DNA from: JBAZYZ01 sp964361185
GTDB taxonomy: Bacteria; Patescibacteriota; Minisyncoccia; Phycocordibacterales; VMEP01
Direction of reading: 5' to 3'
DNA length: 22,519 nt
NCBI GenBank assembly: GCA_964361185.1
Contig: CAYHZS010000005.1
Span: forward strand, 1 to 22,519
Under the pieces are notes generated by a model. It was given only the letters and a program-made list of their open reading frames with translations. It searched no databases and was not told where the DNA came from. Shown here piece after piece: positions 15,224 to 22,114 of the stretch. Made by a program: the position numbers and the translations under genes. Each line of letters opens with the position of its first letter. Positions within the stretch are counted from its first letter, which is position 1.

Positions 15224-15811
15224 TTATTTTTTAACCAAGCCGTTAAAGCTGATTTTTTGATAATCGTTGACATCTTTACCGTACATCTTGTATATCTGGT
15301 TAACTGAACAAATTTTCCTGTTTTTCGGGTCAAGACCAAGCCATTCTATTGCAATGTCAATTTTCTCCCAGTTCGGCGCTTCAATTTCAATGAATGTTGG
15401 CAGATCAGGCCAAGTGTCTATATCAAAAATAATATCTTCTTTCTGCCACCTGACACGTTTTTTCTCGGCTTCGTGCTTCTCTATAAAGCCGATTTTCTCA
15501 AGAAAAAGCTTTGTCTTGTCGTAGTTGTCCACGACTATTTCAATCTCCTCCATCCCCTCGTCGTTCGTGCTTCCATCTTGGGATGTAACCCCTAACCGTT
15601 TTTTAAAGGCAAGGATAAACTCATCCCCTTCGTCACGAAGCCGTATCCAGCTATTGTCGCTGTTTAATCGATAATCGGGATAATCGAAAGCTGAATGGCG
15701 GTAGAAAAAATCCTTAACCTTTTTGGCCCCGATTGATTCCAGTCTTTTCTCGATGTTCTCCTTGTCTATTTCAAGAAAAACCACTTCTATTTCTTCGGTT
15801 AACTTGGTCAT
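15224..15811 (-). CDS. CYTH domain protein, variant signature motif
   Basis: The start at 15811 (MTKLTEEIEVVFLEID) is preferred over an upstream in-frame ATG at 15862, which would run through tRNA-Gln. The 195-residue protein has CYTH strands: WIRLRDEGDEFILAFKKR, MEEIEIVVDNYD, KKRVRWQKEDIIFDIDTWPDLPTFIEIE, each consistent with the beta-tunnel. The N-terminal ExExK motif reads EIEVV, so the Lys is replaced by Val. The tunnel is otherwise rich in charged residues, so an altered substrate or reduced activity is possible. It is paired with the canonical CYTH gene just downstream, a duplication or an old paralogue pair. The ATG lies 16 nt after the tRNA-Gln 3' end, in its U-rich trailer. Confidence 0.8.
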   Translation of the reverse strand: MTKLTEEIEVVFLEIDKENIEKRLESIGAKKVKDFFYRHSAFDYPDYRLNSDNSWIRLRDEGDEFILAFKKRLGVTSQDGSTNDEGMEEIEIVVDNYDKTKLFLEKIGFIEKHEAEKKRVRWQKEDIIFDIDTWPDLPTFIEIEAPNWEKIDIAIEWLGLDPKNRKICSVNQIYKMYGKDVNDYQKISFNGLVKK

Positions 15812-15827
15812 AGGTTTTAGAAAAAAT

Positions 15828-15901
15828 TGGCTGCGGGACTTGGATTCGAACCAAGATGACATGATTCAGAGTCATGTATCCTACCATTAGATGATCCCGC
15901 A
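15828..15901 (-). tRNA. tRNA-Gln (anticodon CTG)
   Basis: The minus strand folds into a full cloverleaf. The acceptor is TGCGGGA with TCCCGCA, discriminator G and an encoded CCA. The D-arm is ATCTAATGGTAGGAT. The anticodon stem CATGA/TCATG carries the loop CTCTGAA. The T-arm is CTTGG-TTCGAAT-CCAAG. A run of six T follows the CCA. It lies between the ASCH gene and the CYTH pair. The 92-nt gap upstream (15902-15993) shows no clear promoter box. Confidence 0.95.
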
Positions 15902-15993
15902 ATACGTTCGCACTGGCGTGCTCAGTACTTCCTCACTCTACGCTCGGTCGTAACTTTACTCAACAACTTACAACAAAAATGCTTATTTCTCAA

Positions 15994-16335
15994 CTAGTAG
16001 TTTTTAGGAAGTTTTAAATCAAAAATACTTAATTGCCCCTTGACCGGAAACGGTGGATTTATACGCCTGATATTCCTCAAAAACCAGCTGTGGGCTTTCG
16101 GATAAACTTTGCAACAGGCTTCTTTCTCGTCTTTCTTAAGCATAGGTTTAGTGTCATAAAGTTCAACCACGCATATAGCGCAACCTGCCGGGTATATGTC
16201 TGGTTTCTTTGACGAACAAATCACCAAATCTCCTCTATAATACGTATTCCACTTTCTTGTCTCAATGGTTTTCTTGCCTTCGGCGATCAAATTAGCCCAC
16301 GGTTGTTTTAGGGAAATAGCTTTATGTGTTTTCAT
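15994..16335 (-). CDS. ASCH domain protein
   Basis: This 113-residue protein carries the ASCH signature near its start (AISLKQPWANLIAEGKKTIE, then TRKW), a strand with YRGDLVICSS, the basic KKPD loop and a C-terminal PVKGQLSIFDL. The ASCH fold is a PUA-like beta-barrel thought to bind RNA; some members hydrolyse N4-acylcytidine. The substrate here is unknown. It starts 4 nt after the EEP gene stop, so it is the last gene of a pyrG-EEP-ASCH operon. Confidence 0.8.
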   Translation of the reverse strand: MKTHKAISLKQPWANLIAEGKKTIETRKWNTYYRGDLVICSSKKPDIYPAGCAICVVELYDTKPMLKKDEKEACCKVYPKAHSWFLRNIRRINPPFPVKGQLSIFDLKLPKNY

Positions 16336-16339
16336 ACTT

Positions 16340-17059
16340 TTAAACCTTGCTTATTTTCGCCGTAAGCGCGCAATGGTCGGATAGCCCGCAAACCATCTTC
16401 ACGTCCGACACTTCGTATTTTGGAGTACTGAACAAGCCGTCCACCATAAGTTCTATTTTGCCGTTCCTATGCATGTTAGGATCTATACTTGTAGTGTATT
16501 CAGGCGGAACATTGTCCTTGTATCTTGAAGCCAGCCTTGAAAATATTTCGCCTCCGCGCGGAGCATTGAAATCGCCCGAAAACACAATTTCTTCCGCTTT
16601 ATCCAATATACGGGAAAGTCCGGCAAAATCCCCGTTTTGGCGTTCCGATATTATTCCGCGGCCGCTCCAGGTGAAATGCGTCGTGCCTATGCGGAAAATC
16701 TCCCCGTCTTTCTCCACGTCCAGATACGCGAATACCCGACTCATATTGTCCAAGTCCCCGGAAAAAGTAAATTCGCGCGGATTCCTGTCTCCAAAATAAT
16801 ATTCCGCGTACATATCTTTTACGGGCAAACGCGAAAAAATTCCAACCCCCATATTGGCCGGCTCACCTTCGCTGGGATGTATGGTCATCGGAGCGAAAAA
16901 ACACGAAACGCCGAGTTCTTTTTCAAAAAGCGGGATATCTGGCTCCCTCAATTCCTGGAAACAAAACGTGTCCGGCTTATGGTCTTTAAGGAACGGAATA
17001 ATCTTGTCAAAATGCTTCGCCCGTTCAATATTCAACTGAACAAAATTAAGAGACGGCAT
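16340..17059 (-). CDS. endonuclease/exonuclease/phosphatase (EEP) family protein
   Basis: The 239-residue protein has the EEP metal-hydrolase pattern: an N-terminal Asn in VQLNIER, the metal-binding Glu in CFQELRE near residue 36, the His in GTTHFTW near 127, GDFNAPRGG with catalytic Asp and Asn near 162, MVDGLFS near 208 and the terminal SDHCAL with the Asp-His pair. Related enzymes cleave DNA, RNA or phosphodiesters; the substrate is not evident. There is no signal peptide, so it is cytoplasmic. It begins 3 nt after the pyrG stop, implying translational coupling. Confidence 0.85.
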   Translation of the reverse strand: MPSLNFVQLNIERAKHFDKIIPFLKDHKPDTFCFQELREPDIPLFEKELGVSCFFAPMTIHPSEGEPANMGVGIFSRLPVKDMYAEYYFGDRNPREFTFSGDLDNMSRVFAYLDVEKDGEIFRIGTTHFTWSGRGIISERQNGDFAGLSRILDKAEEIVFSGDFNAPRGGEIFSRLASRYKDNVPPEYTTSIDPNMHRNGKIELMVDGLFSTPKYEVSDVKMVCGLSDHCALTAKISKV

Positions 17060-17062
17060 TGT

Positions 17063-18715
17063 TTACTTTTTATGCCGCCTTATCGCCACTCTCAAAAATT
17101 CGGTAAAAAGTGGGTGTGGGCGAAAAGGGCGCGCCAAAAATTCGGGATGGAATTGCGTACCCAAGAAAAACGGGTGTTTTCTTTTCGGCAATTCTGCGAT
17201 TTCCATGAGTTTACCGTTTGGCGAACGGCCAGAAAAAATAAGTCCGGCTTTCTCTATTTTTTCTATGTATTCTGGATTCACTTCATATCGGTGGCGGTGA
17301 CGCTCGGATATTTCCTTCTTACCATAAGCTTTATTCGCAATGCTCCCCTCCTTAAGCCTTGCCGGATAGGCTCCGAGACGCATAGACCCGCCATAATCTT
17401 TCTTTTTCAATTTCTCTTTCTGTTCCGGCATTATGTCTATGACCAAATTTTCCGAATCGGGATTTATCTCCGCGGTGTTGGCATCTTTCAACCCCAAAAC
17501 ATTTCTGGCGTATTCAACCACCGCGAGTTGCATTCCGTAGCACAGCCCGAAATACGGAATTTTGTTCTCGCGAGCGTACTTTATGACCTTGAGCTTGCCC
17601 TCTATACCGCTTTCGCCAAACCCTCCCGGCACGATAATGCCATCATATTTGGCGAGAGATTTCATCTTCCCGGGATTAGCTTCAAAATCCTTCGAGTTAA
17701 GCCATGACAATACAGGTTGTTTTTTGAGATGATAAGCGGAATATTTGACAGCCTCAATAACTGAAATGTACGCGTCCGAAAGGACGAAATCTCCCGTGTC
17801 AAAATATTTGCCGACAACCGCTATATTCACTTCACCCTTGAATTTATTAACGGAAGAGAAAAGTCTTTTCCATTCCCGCAAATCATCGCCATTTTTCCGC
17901 TTCATTCCCAATGTTTCCAAAATAATATCGCCCATTTTGTCGCGTTCAAAGTTTATCGGCACATCATAAATAGATTCTACGTCAGGAGCGGAAATAATAT
18001 GTCCCGGAAGAAGGCTACAAAAGAGAGCGAGTTTTTCTTTGCGTTTCTTATCGAGCGGAGCGTTGCTTCTCGCGATAATAATATCGGGCTGAATGCCCGC
18101 GGAGTTTAAATTGCGGACGGCATGCTGGGTCGGCTTGGTTTTCATCTCTCCGATTGTGGACGGAATCGGCAAATACGACACCATAACGAAAAGCACGTCT
18201 TTGGGGTATTTGGTTTTCATCATCCGCGCCGCCTCAAGAAAGAGAACATTCTGATATTCTCCGACCGTTCCTCCTATTTCAATGACGGTAAAATCAGATT
18301 TAGCGCGTTCGCTTGCTTTCTCGATGCGCGAAATAACTTCAAGAGGGATGTGTGGAATAACTTCAACGCATTTTCCGCCGTATTCCAGATTACGTTCTTT
18401 CCTGATGACCGTCTCGTAAACCCGACCTGAGGTCATATAATTTATGCGCGAAAGAGTAGTATCCAAAAATCGTTCGTAATTGCCCATGTCCTGATCGCAC
18501 TCATCGCCGTCGTCTAAGACGAACACCTCTCCGTGCTCGGTCGGATTCATGGTCCCCGCGTCCACATTCACATAAGGATCAATTTTAATCGCGGTGACCC
18601 GAAAGCCCCGCGATTGTAAAATCTTTCCTATTGATGAGGCGGCAATGCCTTTCCCTACTCCGGAAATAACCCCTCCCACCACAAAAATGTATTTGCGCTC
18701 GCTTTGTTTGTCCAT
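17063..18715 (-). CDS. pyrG: CTP synthase
   Basis: The 550 residues comprise the full-length enzyme that makes CTP from UTP, ATP and glutamine. The N-terminal synthetase domain has the P-loop VVGGVISGVGKG (about 13-24), KIDPYVNVDAGTMNP and EHGEVFVLDDGDECDQDMG. The C-terminal glutaminase domain has PGGFGESG, the nucleophile Cys in GLCYGMQ (usually GLCLGMQ) near residue 393, and the His-Glu pair in GTQFHPEF. It is first in an operon with the EEP and ASCH genes. The weak Shine-Dalgarno GGAAG lies just before the ATG. A hairpin and promoter boxes lie in the short leader. Confidence 0.97.
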   Translation of the reverse strand: MDKQSERKYIFVVGGVISGVGKGIAASSIGKILQSRGFRVTAIKIDPYVNVDAGTMNPTEHGEVFVLDDGDECDQDMGNYERFLDTTLSRINYMTSGRVYETVIRKERNLEYGGKCVEVIPHIPLEVISRIEKASERAKSDFTVIEIGGTVGEYQNVLFLEAARMMKTKYPKDVLFVMVSYLPIPSTIGEMKTKPTQHAVRNLNSAGIQPDIIIARSNAPLDKKRKEKLALFCSLLPGHIISAPDVESIYDVPINFERDKMGDIILETLGMKRKNGDDLREWKRLFSSVNKFKGEVNIAVVGKYFDTGDFVLSDAYISVIEAVKYSAYHLKKQPVLSWLNSKDFEANPGKMKSLAKYDGIIVPGGFGESGIEGKLKVIKYARENKIPYFGLCYGMQLAVVEYARNVLGLKDANTAEINPDSENLVIDIMPEQKEKLKKKDYGGSMRLGAYPARLKEGSIANKAYGKKEISERHRHRYEVNPEYIEKIEKAGLIFSGRSPNGKLMEIAELPKRKHPFFLGTQFHPEFLARPFRPHPLFTEFLRVAIRRHKK

Positions 18716-18725
18716 TTCTTCCGTT

Positions 18726-18777
18726 AATCACCCCGCCTTTTAAGCGGGGTGATTATAATCAAATTTAACCTATTCTA
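18726..18777 (-). promoter_or_regulatory. pyrG leader: two -10 boxes and an 11-bp hairpin
   Basis: On the minus strand TGCTAGAAT (about 18779-18771) and TATAAT (18757-18752) are candidate -10 boxes. The arms AATCACCCCGC (18726-18736) and its exact complement (18744-18754) enclose CTTTTAA, directly upstream of the Shine-Dalgarno and ATG. From the distal box the whole hairpin would be in the mRNA; from the proximal box it would be cut. It could alternatively end ftsX transcription, but no U-run follows. Confidence 0.45.
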
Positions 18778-18816
18778 GCACAACCAGCTGGAACTCTGAA
18801 GTTCCCCAAATAAGGC

Positions 18817-19740
18817 TTACTTCAAGTACTTTCTGACAGAGAGAAAACTTGAAAATGCACCTAAAAATATGCCTGAAACGAGGAGTACGCCAAAAATTTG
18901 CATGAAATAGGAAGTATAGTATTCAAAAAGATTTATTCCTTCGAAAAACTGGGTTGTGGTTTGCCCTAGCCAGACGGTTACCGGCCAGAATATGAACATA
19001 GTGATGACAGCCGAGATGACCCCATAGAGAATTCCCTCGATGAGGAATGGCCCGCGGATATAGTGATTGCCCGCACCGACAAGTCGCATAATTCCTATTT
19101 CTTCCCGCGAAATATATATTGCCAGACGTATAGTATTAAATGTAATCAAAATCGAAATGATAACAAGCACCAGGGTAACGGCTAGGCCGATTTTTCTCAC
19201 GCCGGCAATTATCTTGTTCAGGCGGTCAATTACAGTTTTATTTTGGTGATAATTTATTTTGCTTATATAGCTTGAGTTTGATTTCACTATATTGCTTTCA
19301 CCTTCTAAAAATTTAGCAATGCTCTCGTACTGGGACGGGTCTTTGGCTCTTATGTTAAGAGAAGCGCCTAGCGGGTTTGAACCGAGTTCATCGAGCGCCT
19401 GGATAATAAGTGAATCATTCGCGTGTCTTTCCTTAAAATCCTCCAGTGCCGTATCGCTTGAAACATACTCGACTCTATTAACTTCCGGCAATTTCTCCAG
19501 AGCTGACTGCAGTGAAAGCATGGTTTCCTCCGGAGCATTCACGGTAAAATAGACATTTACGTCTACTTTGTTCTTTATCTGCTCCAAGGAGTAATTTAGT
19601 ACCGCGTTCAAAAGAATAAGAGAACCTATGACAAAAAGCGTTATTGTGAAAATAAAAACGGAAGAAAGTGAAACCACGCTTGCTCGCGAAAAATTTATAA
19701 ATCCGGCGCGCATTATTCTCTTAAAGTCAATCCAGATCAT
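18817..19740 (-). CDS. ftsX: cell division permease FtsX
   Basis: The 307-residue protein has the FtsX layout: a short cytoplasmic start, membrane helix 1 (about 22-45), an extracytoplasmic domain of about 120 residues (VDVNVYFTVNAPEE to NYHQNK), then three more helices (about 180-205, 228-252 and 275-300) with the conserved TFNTIRLAIYISREEIGIMR turn, given here in part, and RLVGAGNHYIRGPFLIEG, the FtsE-coupling segment. With FtsE it forms an ABC-type complex that activates peptidoglycan hydrolases at division. It lies 17 nt after ftsE, but that gap contains an extended -10 box, so it may also be transcribed separately. Confidence 0.93.
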   Translation of the reverse strand: MIWIDFKRIMRAGFINFSRASVVSLSSVFIFTITLFVIGSLILLNAVLNYSLEQIKNKVDVNVYFTVNAPEETMLSLQSALEKLPEVNRVEYVSSDTALEDFKERHANDSLIIQALDELGSNPLGASLNIRAKDPSQYESIAKFLEGESNIVKSNSSYISKINYHQNKTVIDRLNKIIAGVRKIGLAVTLVLVIISILITFNTIRLAIYISREEIGIMRLVGAGNHYIRGPFLIEGILYGVISAVITMFIFWPVTVWLGQTTTQFFEGINLFEYYTSYFMQIFGVLLVSGIFLGAFSSFLSVRKYLK

Positions 19741-19746
19741 AGGTTT

Positions 19747-19755
19747 ATTATACCA
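19747..19755 (-). promoter_or_regulatory. extended -10 box 6 nt from the ftsX ATG
   Basis: TGGTATAAT on the minus strand is followed by AAACCT and the ATG. It fills the 17-nt ftsE-ftsX gap. A start point 7 nt after the box would be exactly the A of ATG. Confidence 0.5.
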
Positions 19756-19757
19756 AG

Positions 19758-20438
19758 TTAAATGGCGTATTTGCCTTTCTTGTCATCGCGGGTAATTTTG
19801 CCTTGTTCCATTGTGACGACCCTTTTCCCCAAAGAATCAATCACTCCTTTATTGTGAGTGGTCAAAATAACAGTCGTCCCCATATCATTGATTTTCTTCA
19901 GAATCTGGACAATCTCATATGTATTAATAGGGTCTAGATTCCCAGTCGGCTCATCAGCTATTATAACGTCCGGCTGGTTAATGATGGCCCGGGCTATTGC
20001 CACCCTTTGGCGCTCACCGCCTGAGAGCTGGTGCGGAAAATTCATCATCTTAGGACCTAAATCAACGAGTTCAAGCACATGAGGAACATCCGCCGATATT
20101 TCATCGTCAGCTTTTCCAGCCGCTTCCATGGCAAAAGCTATGTTTTCGTAGGCAGTTTTGTTGGGCAGGAGCTTAAAATCCTGGAAAACAGCTCCGATGC
20201 GCCTGCGGAATTTGGTGATTTCCGAATTCTTCAGGCTCCGGAGATCGGCAGACTCAAAAAAAATGCTGCCGGATGTCGGATATTCCTCAGCCAGTATCAT
20301 TTTAAGCAATGTTGTCTTGCCAGCGCCGGAGTGGCCAACGACAGAAACAAACTCGCCGGGGGAAACCATAAGGCTTACCTCGTCCAAAGCTTTTGAGTTG
20401 TCTCCGTAAATTTTTGTGACTTTGTCGAAGTAAATCAT
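19758..20438 (-). CDS. ftsE: cell division ATP-binding protein FtsE
   Basis: The 226 residues match the FtsE length. The ATPase has Walker A GHSGAGKTT near residue 36, the Q-loop VFQDFKLLP, signature LSGGERQRVAIARA, Walker B VIIADEPTGNLDP and the H-loop TTHNKG. The FQDFKLL and GNLDP segments are typical of FtsE. It pairs with FtsX, 17 nt downstream. No Shine-Dalgarno is seen (AAGAAAATA precedes ATG). The upstream region holds repeats and an extended -10 box at 20533-20541. Confidence 0.95.
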   Translation of the reverse strand: MIYFDKVTKIYGDNSKALDEVSLMVSPGEFVSVVGHSGAGKTTLLKMILAEEYPTSGSIFFESADLRSLKNSEITKFRRRIGAVFQDFKLLPNKTAYENIAFAMEAAGKADDEISADVPHVLELVDLGPKMMNFPHQLSGGERQRVAIARAIINQPDVIIADEPTGNLDPINTYEIVQILKKINDMGTTVILTTHNKGVIDSLGKRVVTMEQGKITRDDKKGKYAI

Positions 20439-20478
20439 TATTTTCTTGGCGAGCGAAGCGAGGTTTAGAAAATATTGA

Positions 20479-20584
20479 ACCCCGCACCAATTTCACCACA
20501 ATTAGCATTAACTAAAGATGCGTTACGAGCATATTATACCAGAATCACCACTAAGCTAGTAGGGTCTTAAATTTGGTGCGGGGT
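20479..20584. repeat. 12-bp inverted repeat upstream of ftsE
   Basis: ACCCCGCACCAA (20479-20490) and its exact complement TTGGTGCGGGGT (20573-20584) flank 82 nt that contain an extended -10 box (TGGTATAAT on the minus strand, 20533-20541). The promoter of ftsE thus lies inside a large inverted repeat. Confidence 0.6.
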
Positions 20585-20661
20585 CATTATAAGAGCTGCG
20601 AAAACTTTGGCGGGTAAAGGTGTTGCGGGTCATGCATAAAACTGCGAAAACTTTGGCGGGT
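20574..20661. repeat. imperfect tandem repeat, unit about 46 bp
   Basis: The 20-mer CTGCGAAAACTTTGGCGGGT occurs exactly at 20596-20615 and 20642-20661. Each copy is preceded by a similar GCGGGTCAT(..)ATAA block, so the unit is about 46 bp. Together with the inverted repeat at 20479-20584 this fills the 258-nt gap between prfB and ftsE. Confidence 0.7.
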
Positions 20662-20696
20662 TAGAAAAAATATATTCATTTCATTCCTTATTTTTC

Positions 20697-21578
20697 CTAC
20701 AAATTCCGCTCAGCTTCAATGAACCGGTCGAGGTCCCCCCTTTCGAGAACTGCGTCAACATCCGATGTTTCCGCCCCAGTTCTGTGGTCTTTGACCATCT
20801 TATACGGGTGAGTGACGTATGAGCGTATTTGATTGCCCCATTCCACATCAGTGGTTTTTGAAATATACATCCCCGATTCGGCAACTTTTCTCTCATCGTC
20901 AAGGCGTTTGAGCAGTTTGCCTTTTAAGATCTGGAGAGCTTTCTCACGATTGCGCTCCTGACTCCGCTCGCTTTCCACATGCACGGACATATTGGTCGGC
21001 AAATGCACCACGCGCACGGCCGTCTCGCGCTTGTTGACATTTTGCCCGCCCGGCCCGGAAGATTTGCTGAATTCAATGCGGATATCCTGCTCGGGCAAAT
21101 CTATTTCATCAATTTTTTCGAAATCCGGTATCACCTCCACCATGGAAAAAGAAGTGTGACGGAGTTTTTTGGCATTAAACGGAGAGATGCGCACCAGTCT
21201 ATGAACTCCCGATTCATTTTTGAGCGTCCCATAAGCATTCTTGCCCAAAATTTCAATCGTAATGTTTCTGTACCCACCATGGTCATTCTTGTTTTCATGA
21301 ATTAGGCGGTATTCGTATCCGGCGCGGGCGAAATATTTCACGTACATTTGAAAAAGCATATTTGAAAAATCCTCGGCATCGTCTCCGCCCGCTCCGGAAA
21401 ATATGGTCATTATTGCATTACCTTTATCGTATTTGCCTACTCCCGCCAATTTCTCTTTTAGCTCTCCGAATTCTTTTATTGTTTCCTGCGCTAAATCCTT
21501 GTCATTCCAGAAATCGGAACGTGCCATCACTTCCTCAAGCTGTCGCAATCGTTCTTCAATTTTTTCTTTGTCTTTCAT
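20697..21578 (-). CDS. prfB: peptide chain release factor 2, shortened N-terminal domain
   Basis: The 293-residue protein has the RF2 stop-recognition motif SPF (RISPFNAKKLRHTSF) and the catalytic GGQ (GPGGQNVNK). This identifies RF2, which releases peptides at UGA and UAA. Family length is about 365 residues; here most of the N-terminal helical domain is missing and the protein begins at the segment RLEEV...SDFWND, followed quickly by FSGAGGDDAEDF. There is no upstream reading frame with the in-frame UGA used for autoregulatory frameshifting in many bacteria. A TATAGT box ends 8 nt before the ATG; no Shine-Dalgarno. Confidence 0.94.
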   Translation of the reverse strand: MKDKEKIEERLRQLEEVMARSDFWNDKDLAQETIKEFGELKEKLAGVGKYDKGNAIMTIFSGAGGDDAEDFSNMLFQMYVKYFARAGYEYRLIHENKNDHGGYRNITIEILGKNAYGTLKNESGVHRLVRISPFNAKKLRHTSFSMVEVIPDFEKIDEIDLPEQDIRIEFSKSSGPGGQNVNKRETAVRVVHLPTNMSVHVESERSQERNREKALQILKGKLLKRLDDERKVAESGMYISKTTDVEWGNQIRSYVTHPYKMVKDHRTGAETSDVDAVLERGDLDRFIEAERNL

Positions 21579-21586
21579 TAATGATA

Positions 21587-21592
21587 ACTATA
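21587..21592 (-). promoter_or_regulatory. -10 box 8 nt before the prfB ATG
   Basis: On the minus strand TTGGTATAGT is followed by TATCATTA and the ATG, placing a predicted start point at or one base from the start codon. It lies just after the terminator at 21602-21630. Confidence 0.5.
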
Positions 21593-21601
21593 CCAACAGA
21601 T

Positions 21602-21630
21602 AAAAAAACAGCCACCCCGTTTGGAGTGGC
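21602..21630 (-). terminator. strong intrinsic terminator
   Basis: On the minus strand GCCACTCC-AAAC-GGGGTGGC (21630-21611, 8 bp with one G-T pair) is followed by TG and seven T. It lies 16 nt after the small gene at 21647-21853 and just before the prfB promoter box. It is the clearest terminator in the window. Confidence 0.85.
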
Positions 21631-21646
21631 CTTTTGAACATGGCGG

Positions 21647-21853
21647 TCAACGTATTCCCCACCACGAGGGAAGTCCGTGTACCACTCCGGCCTTTTCTTC
21701 GGGTCGCGCCTTGGGCGTTCCCGCGCAAAGCGCAATTTTCATCGGCCTGAGAAAACTCTCGGGACATCCGCGTGGAGTATCCGTTCCTCCCACGGTCGGT
21801 GCCTTTGGCGTACCCACCTGAAGACTGCGCTCCATCGTGCTGAAAATATCCAT
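21647..21853 (-). CDS. small GC-rich protein of unknown function (68 aa)
   Basis: The ATG at 21853 has a strong Shine-Dalgarno, AGGAGG, 9 nt upstream, rare in this window. A GTG at 21859 is too close to it. The protein (MDIFSTMERSLQVGTPKAP start) contains two GTPKA motifs (VGTPKAPT near residue 14 and AGTPKARPEE near 47) and ends GLPSWWGIR. No family, signal peptide or membrane segment is recognised. The segment is richer in GC than its neighbours and can form several short hairpins, so a structured RNA is an alternative. It is flanked by tRNA-Thr(CGT) upstream and a strong terminator downstream, and so forms a compact unit. The stop is TGA. Confidence 0.5.
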   Translation of the reverse strand: MDIFSTMERSLQVGTPKAPTVGGTDTPRGCPESFLRPMKIALCAGTPKARPEEKAGVVHGLPSWWGIR

Positions 21854-21889
21854 ACCCACTTACCTCCTCTCGATTAAAAAAGAACTGTC

Positions 21890-21965
21890 TGGAGCCGCCT
21901 CCCAGAATCGAACTGGGGACCTTTACTTTACGAAAGTACTGCTCTACCAGCTGAGCTAAGGCGGC
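21890..21965 (-). tRNA. tRNA-Thr (anticodon CGT)
   Basis: The cloverleaf on the minus strand has acceptor GCCGCCT/AGGCGGC, discriminator T and encoded CCA. The D-arm is GCTCAGCTGGTAGAGC. The anticodon loop TTCGTAA sits on stem GTACT/AGTAA, with a G-A mismatch at the top of the stem. The T-arm is CCCAG-TTCGATT-CTGGG. A TTCTTTTTT trailer follows. Confidence 0.95.
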
Positions 21966-21989
21966 AAAATGGAATCCAATTCCATTCTT

Positions 21990-22112
21990 GAGCCGTTGGA
22001 CAGGACAGGCCACAGATAATTTTCTGCCGAAAATTTCCGCGACCCCGCCTCGGCACGTCTGCCTCCGGCCTTCAATCCTGCTCGCCAGTAAAGCTGTTTA
22101 CTGACTACAACG
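21990..22112 (-). pseudogene. decayed tRNA-Thr copy
   Basis: Directly after tRNA-Thr(GGT), the minus strand reads CCGTTGTAGTCAG (22112 on), which matches the tRNA 5' end with one base missing. About 95 nt later it reads TCCTGTCCAACGGCTC (22005-21990), identical over 16 nt to that tRNA's 3' end. The two ends can still pair as an acceptor stem. Between them there is no anticodon arm; the D-loop position holds a hairpin CAGTAAA-CAGC-TTTACTG (22103-22086) followed by GGCGAGCA. It is probably non-functional. Confidence 0.6.
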
Positions 22113-22114
22113 GG

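Noticed and set aside
16637..17707. A 356-codon plus-strand frame opposite the EEP gene and pyrG
   Set aside because: It is a shadow of two well-identified minus-strand genes with intact catalytic motifs; its own translation has no family features.
20574..20661. A CRISPR-like array
   Set aside because: There are only two exact 20-mers with a 26-nt spacer that is itself similar to the flank; no third repeat and no cas genes.
21655..21700. A plus-strand GAGGGAAGTCCGTG stretch recalling the RNase P RNA core
   Set aside because: The matching 3' RNase P motifs are absent, and the minus strand has a good reading frame with Shine-Dalgarno and terminator.
21588..22013. A 141-codon minus-strand frame covering the tRNA-Thr(CGT) gene
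   Set aside because: Its translation includes the typical peptide produced by reading through a tRNA gene, and it crosses a strong terminator; another frame with a Shine-Dalgarno fits better.
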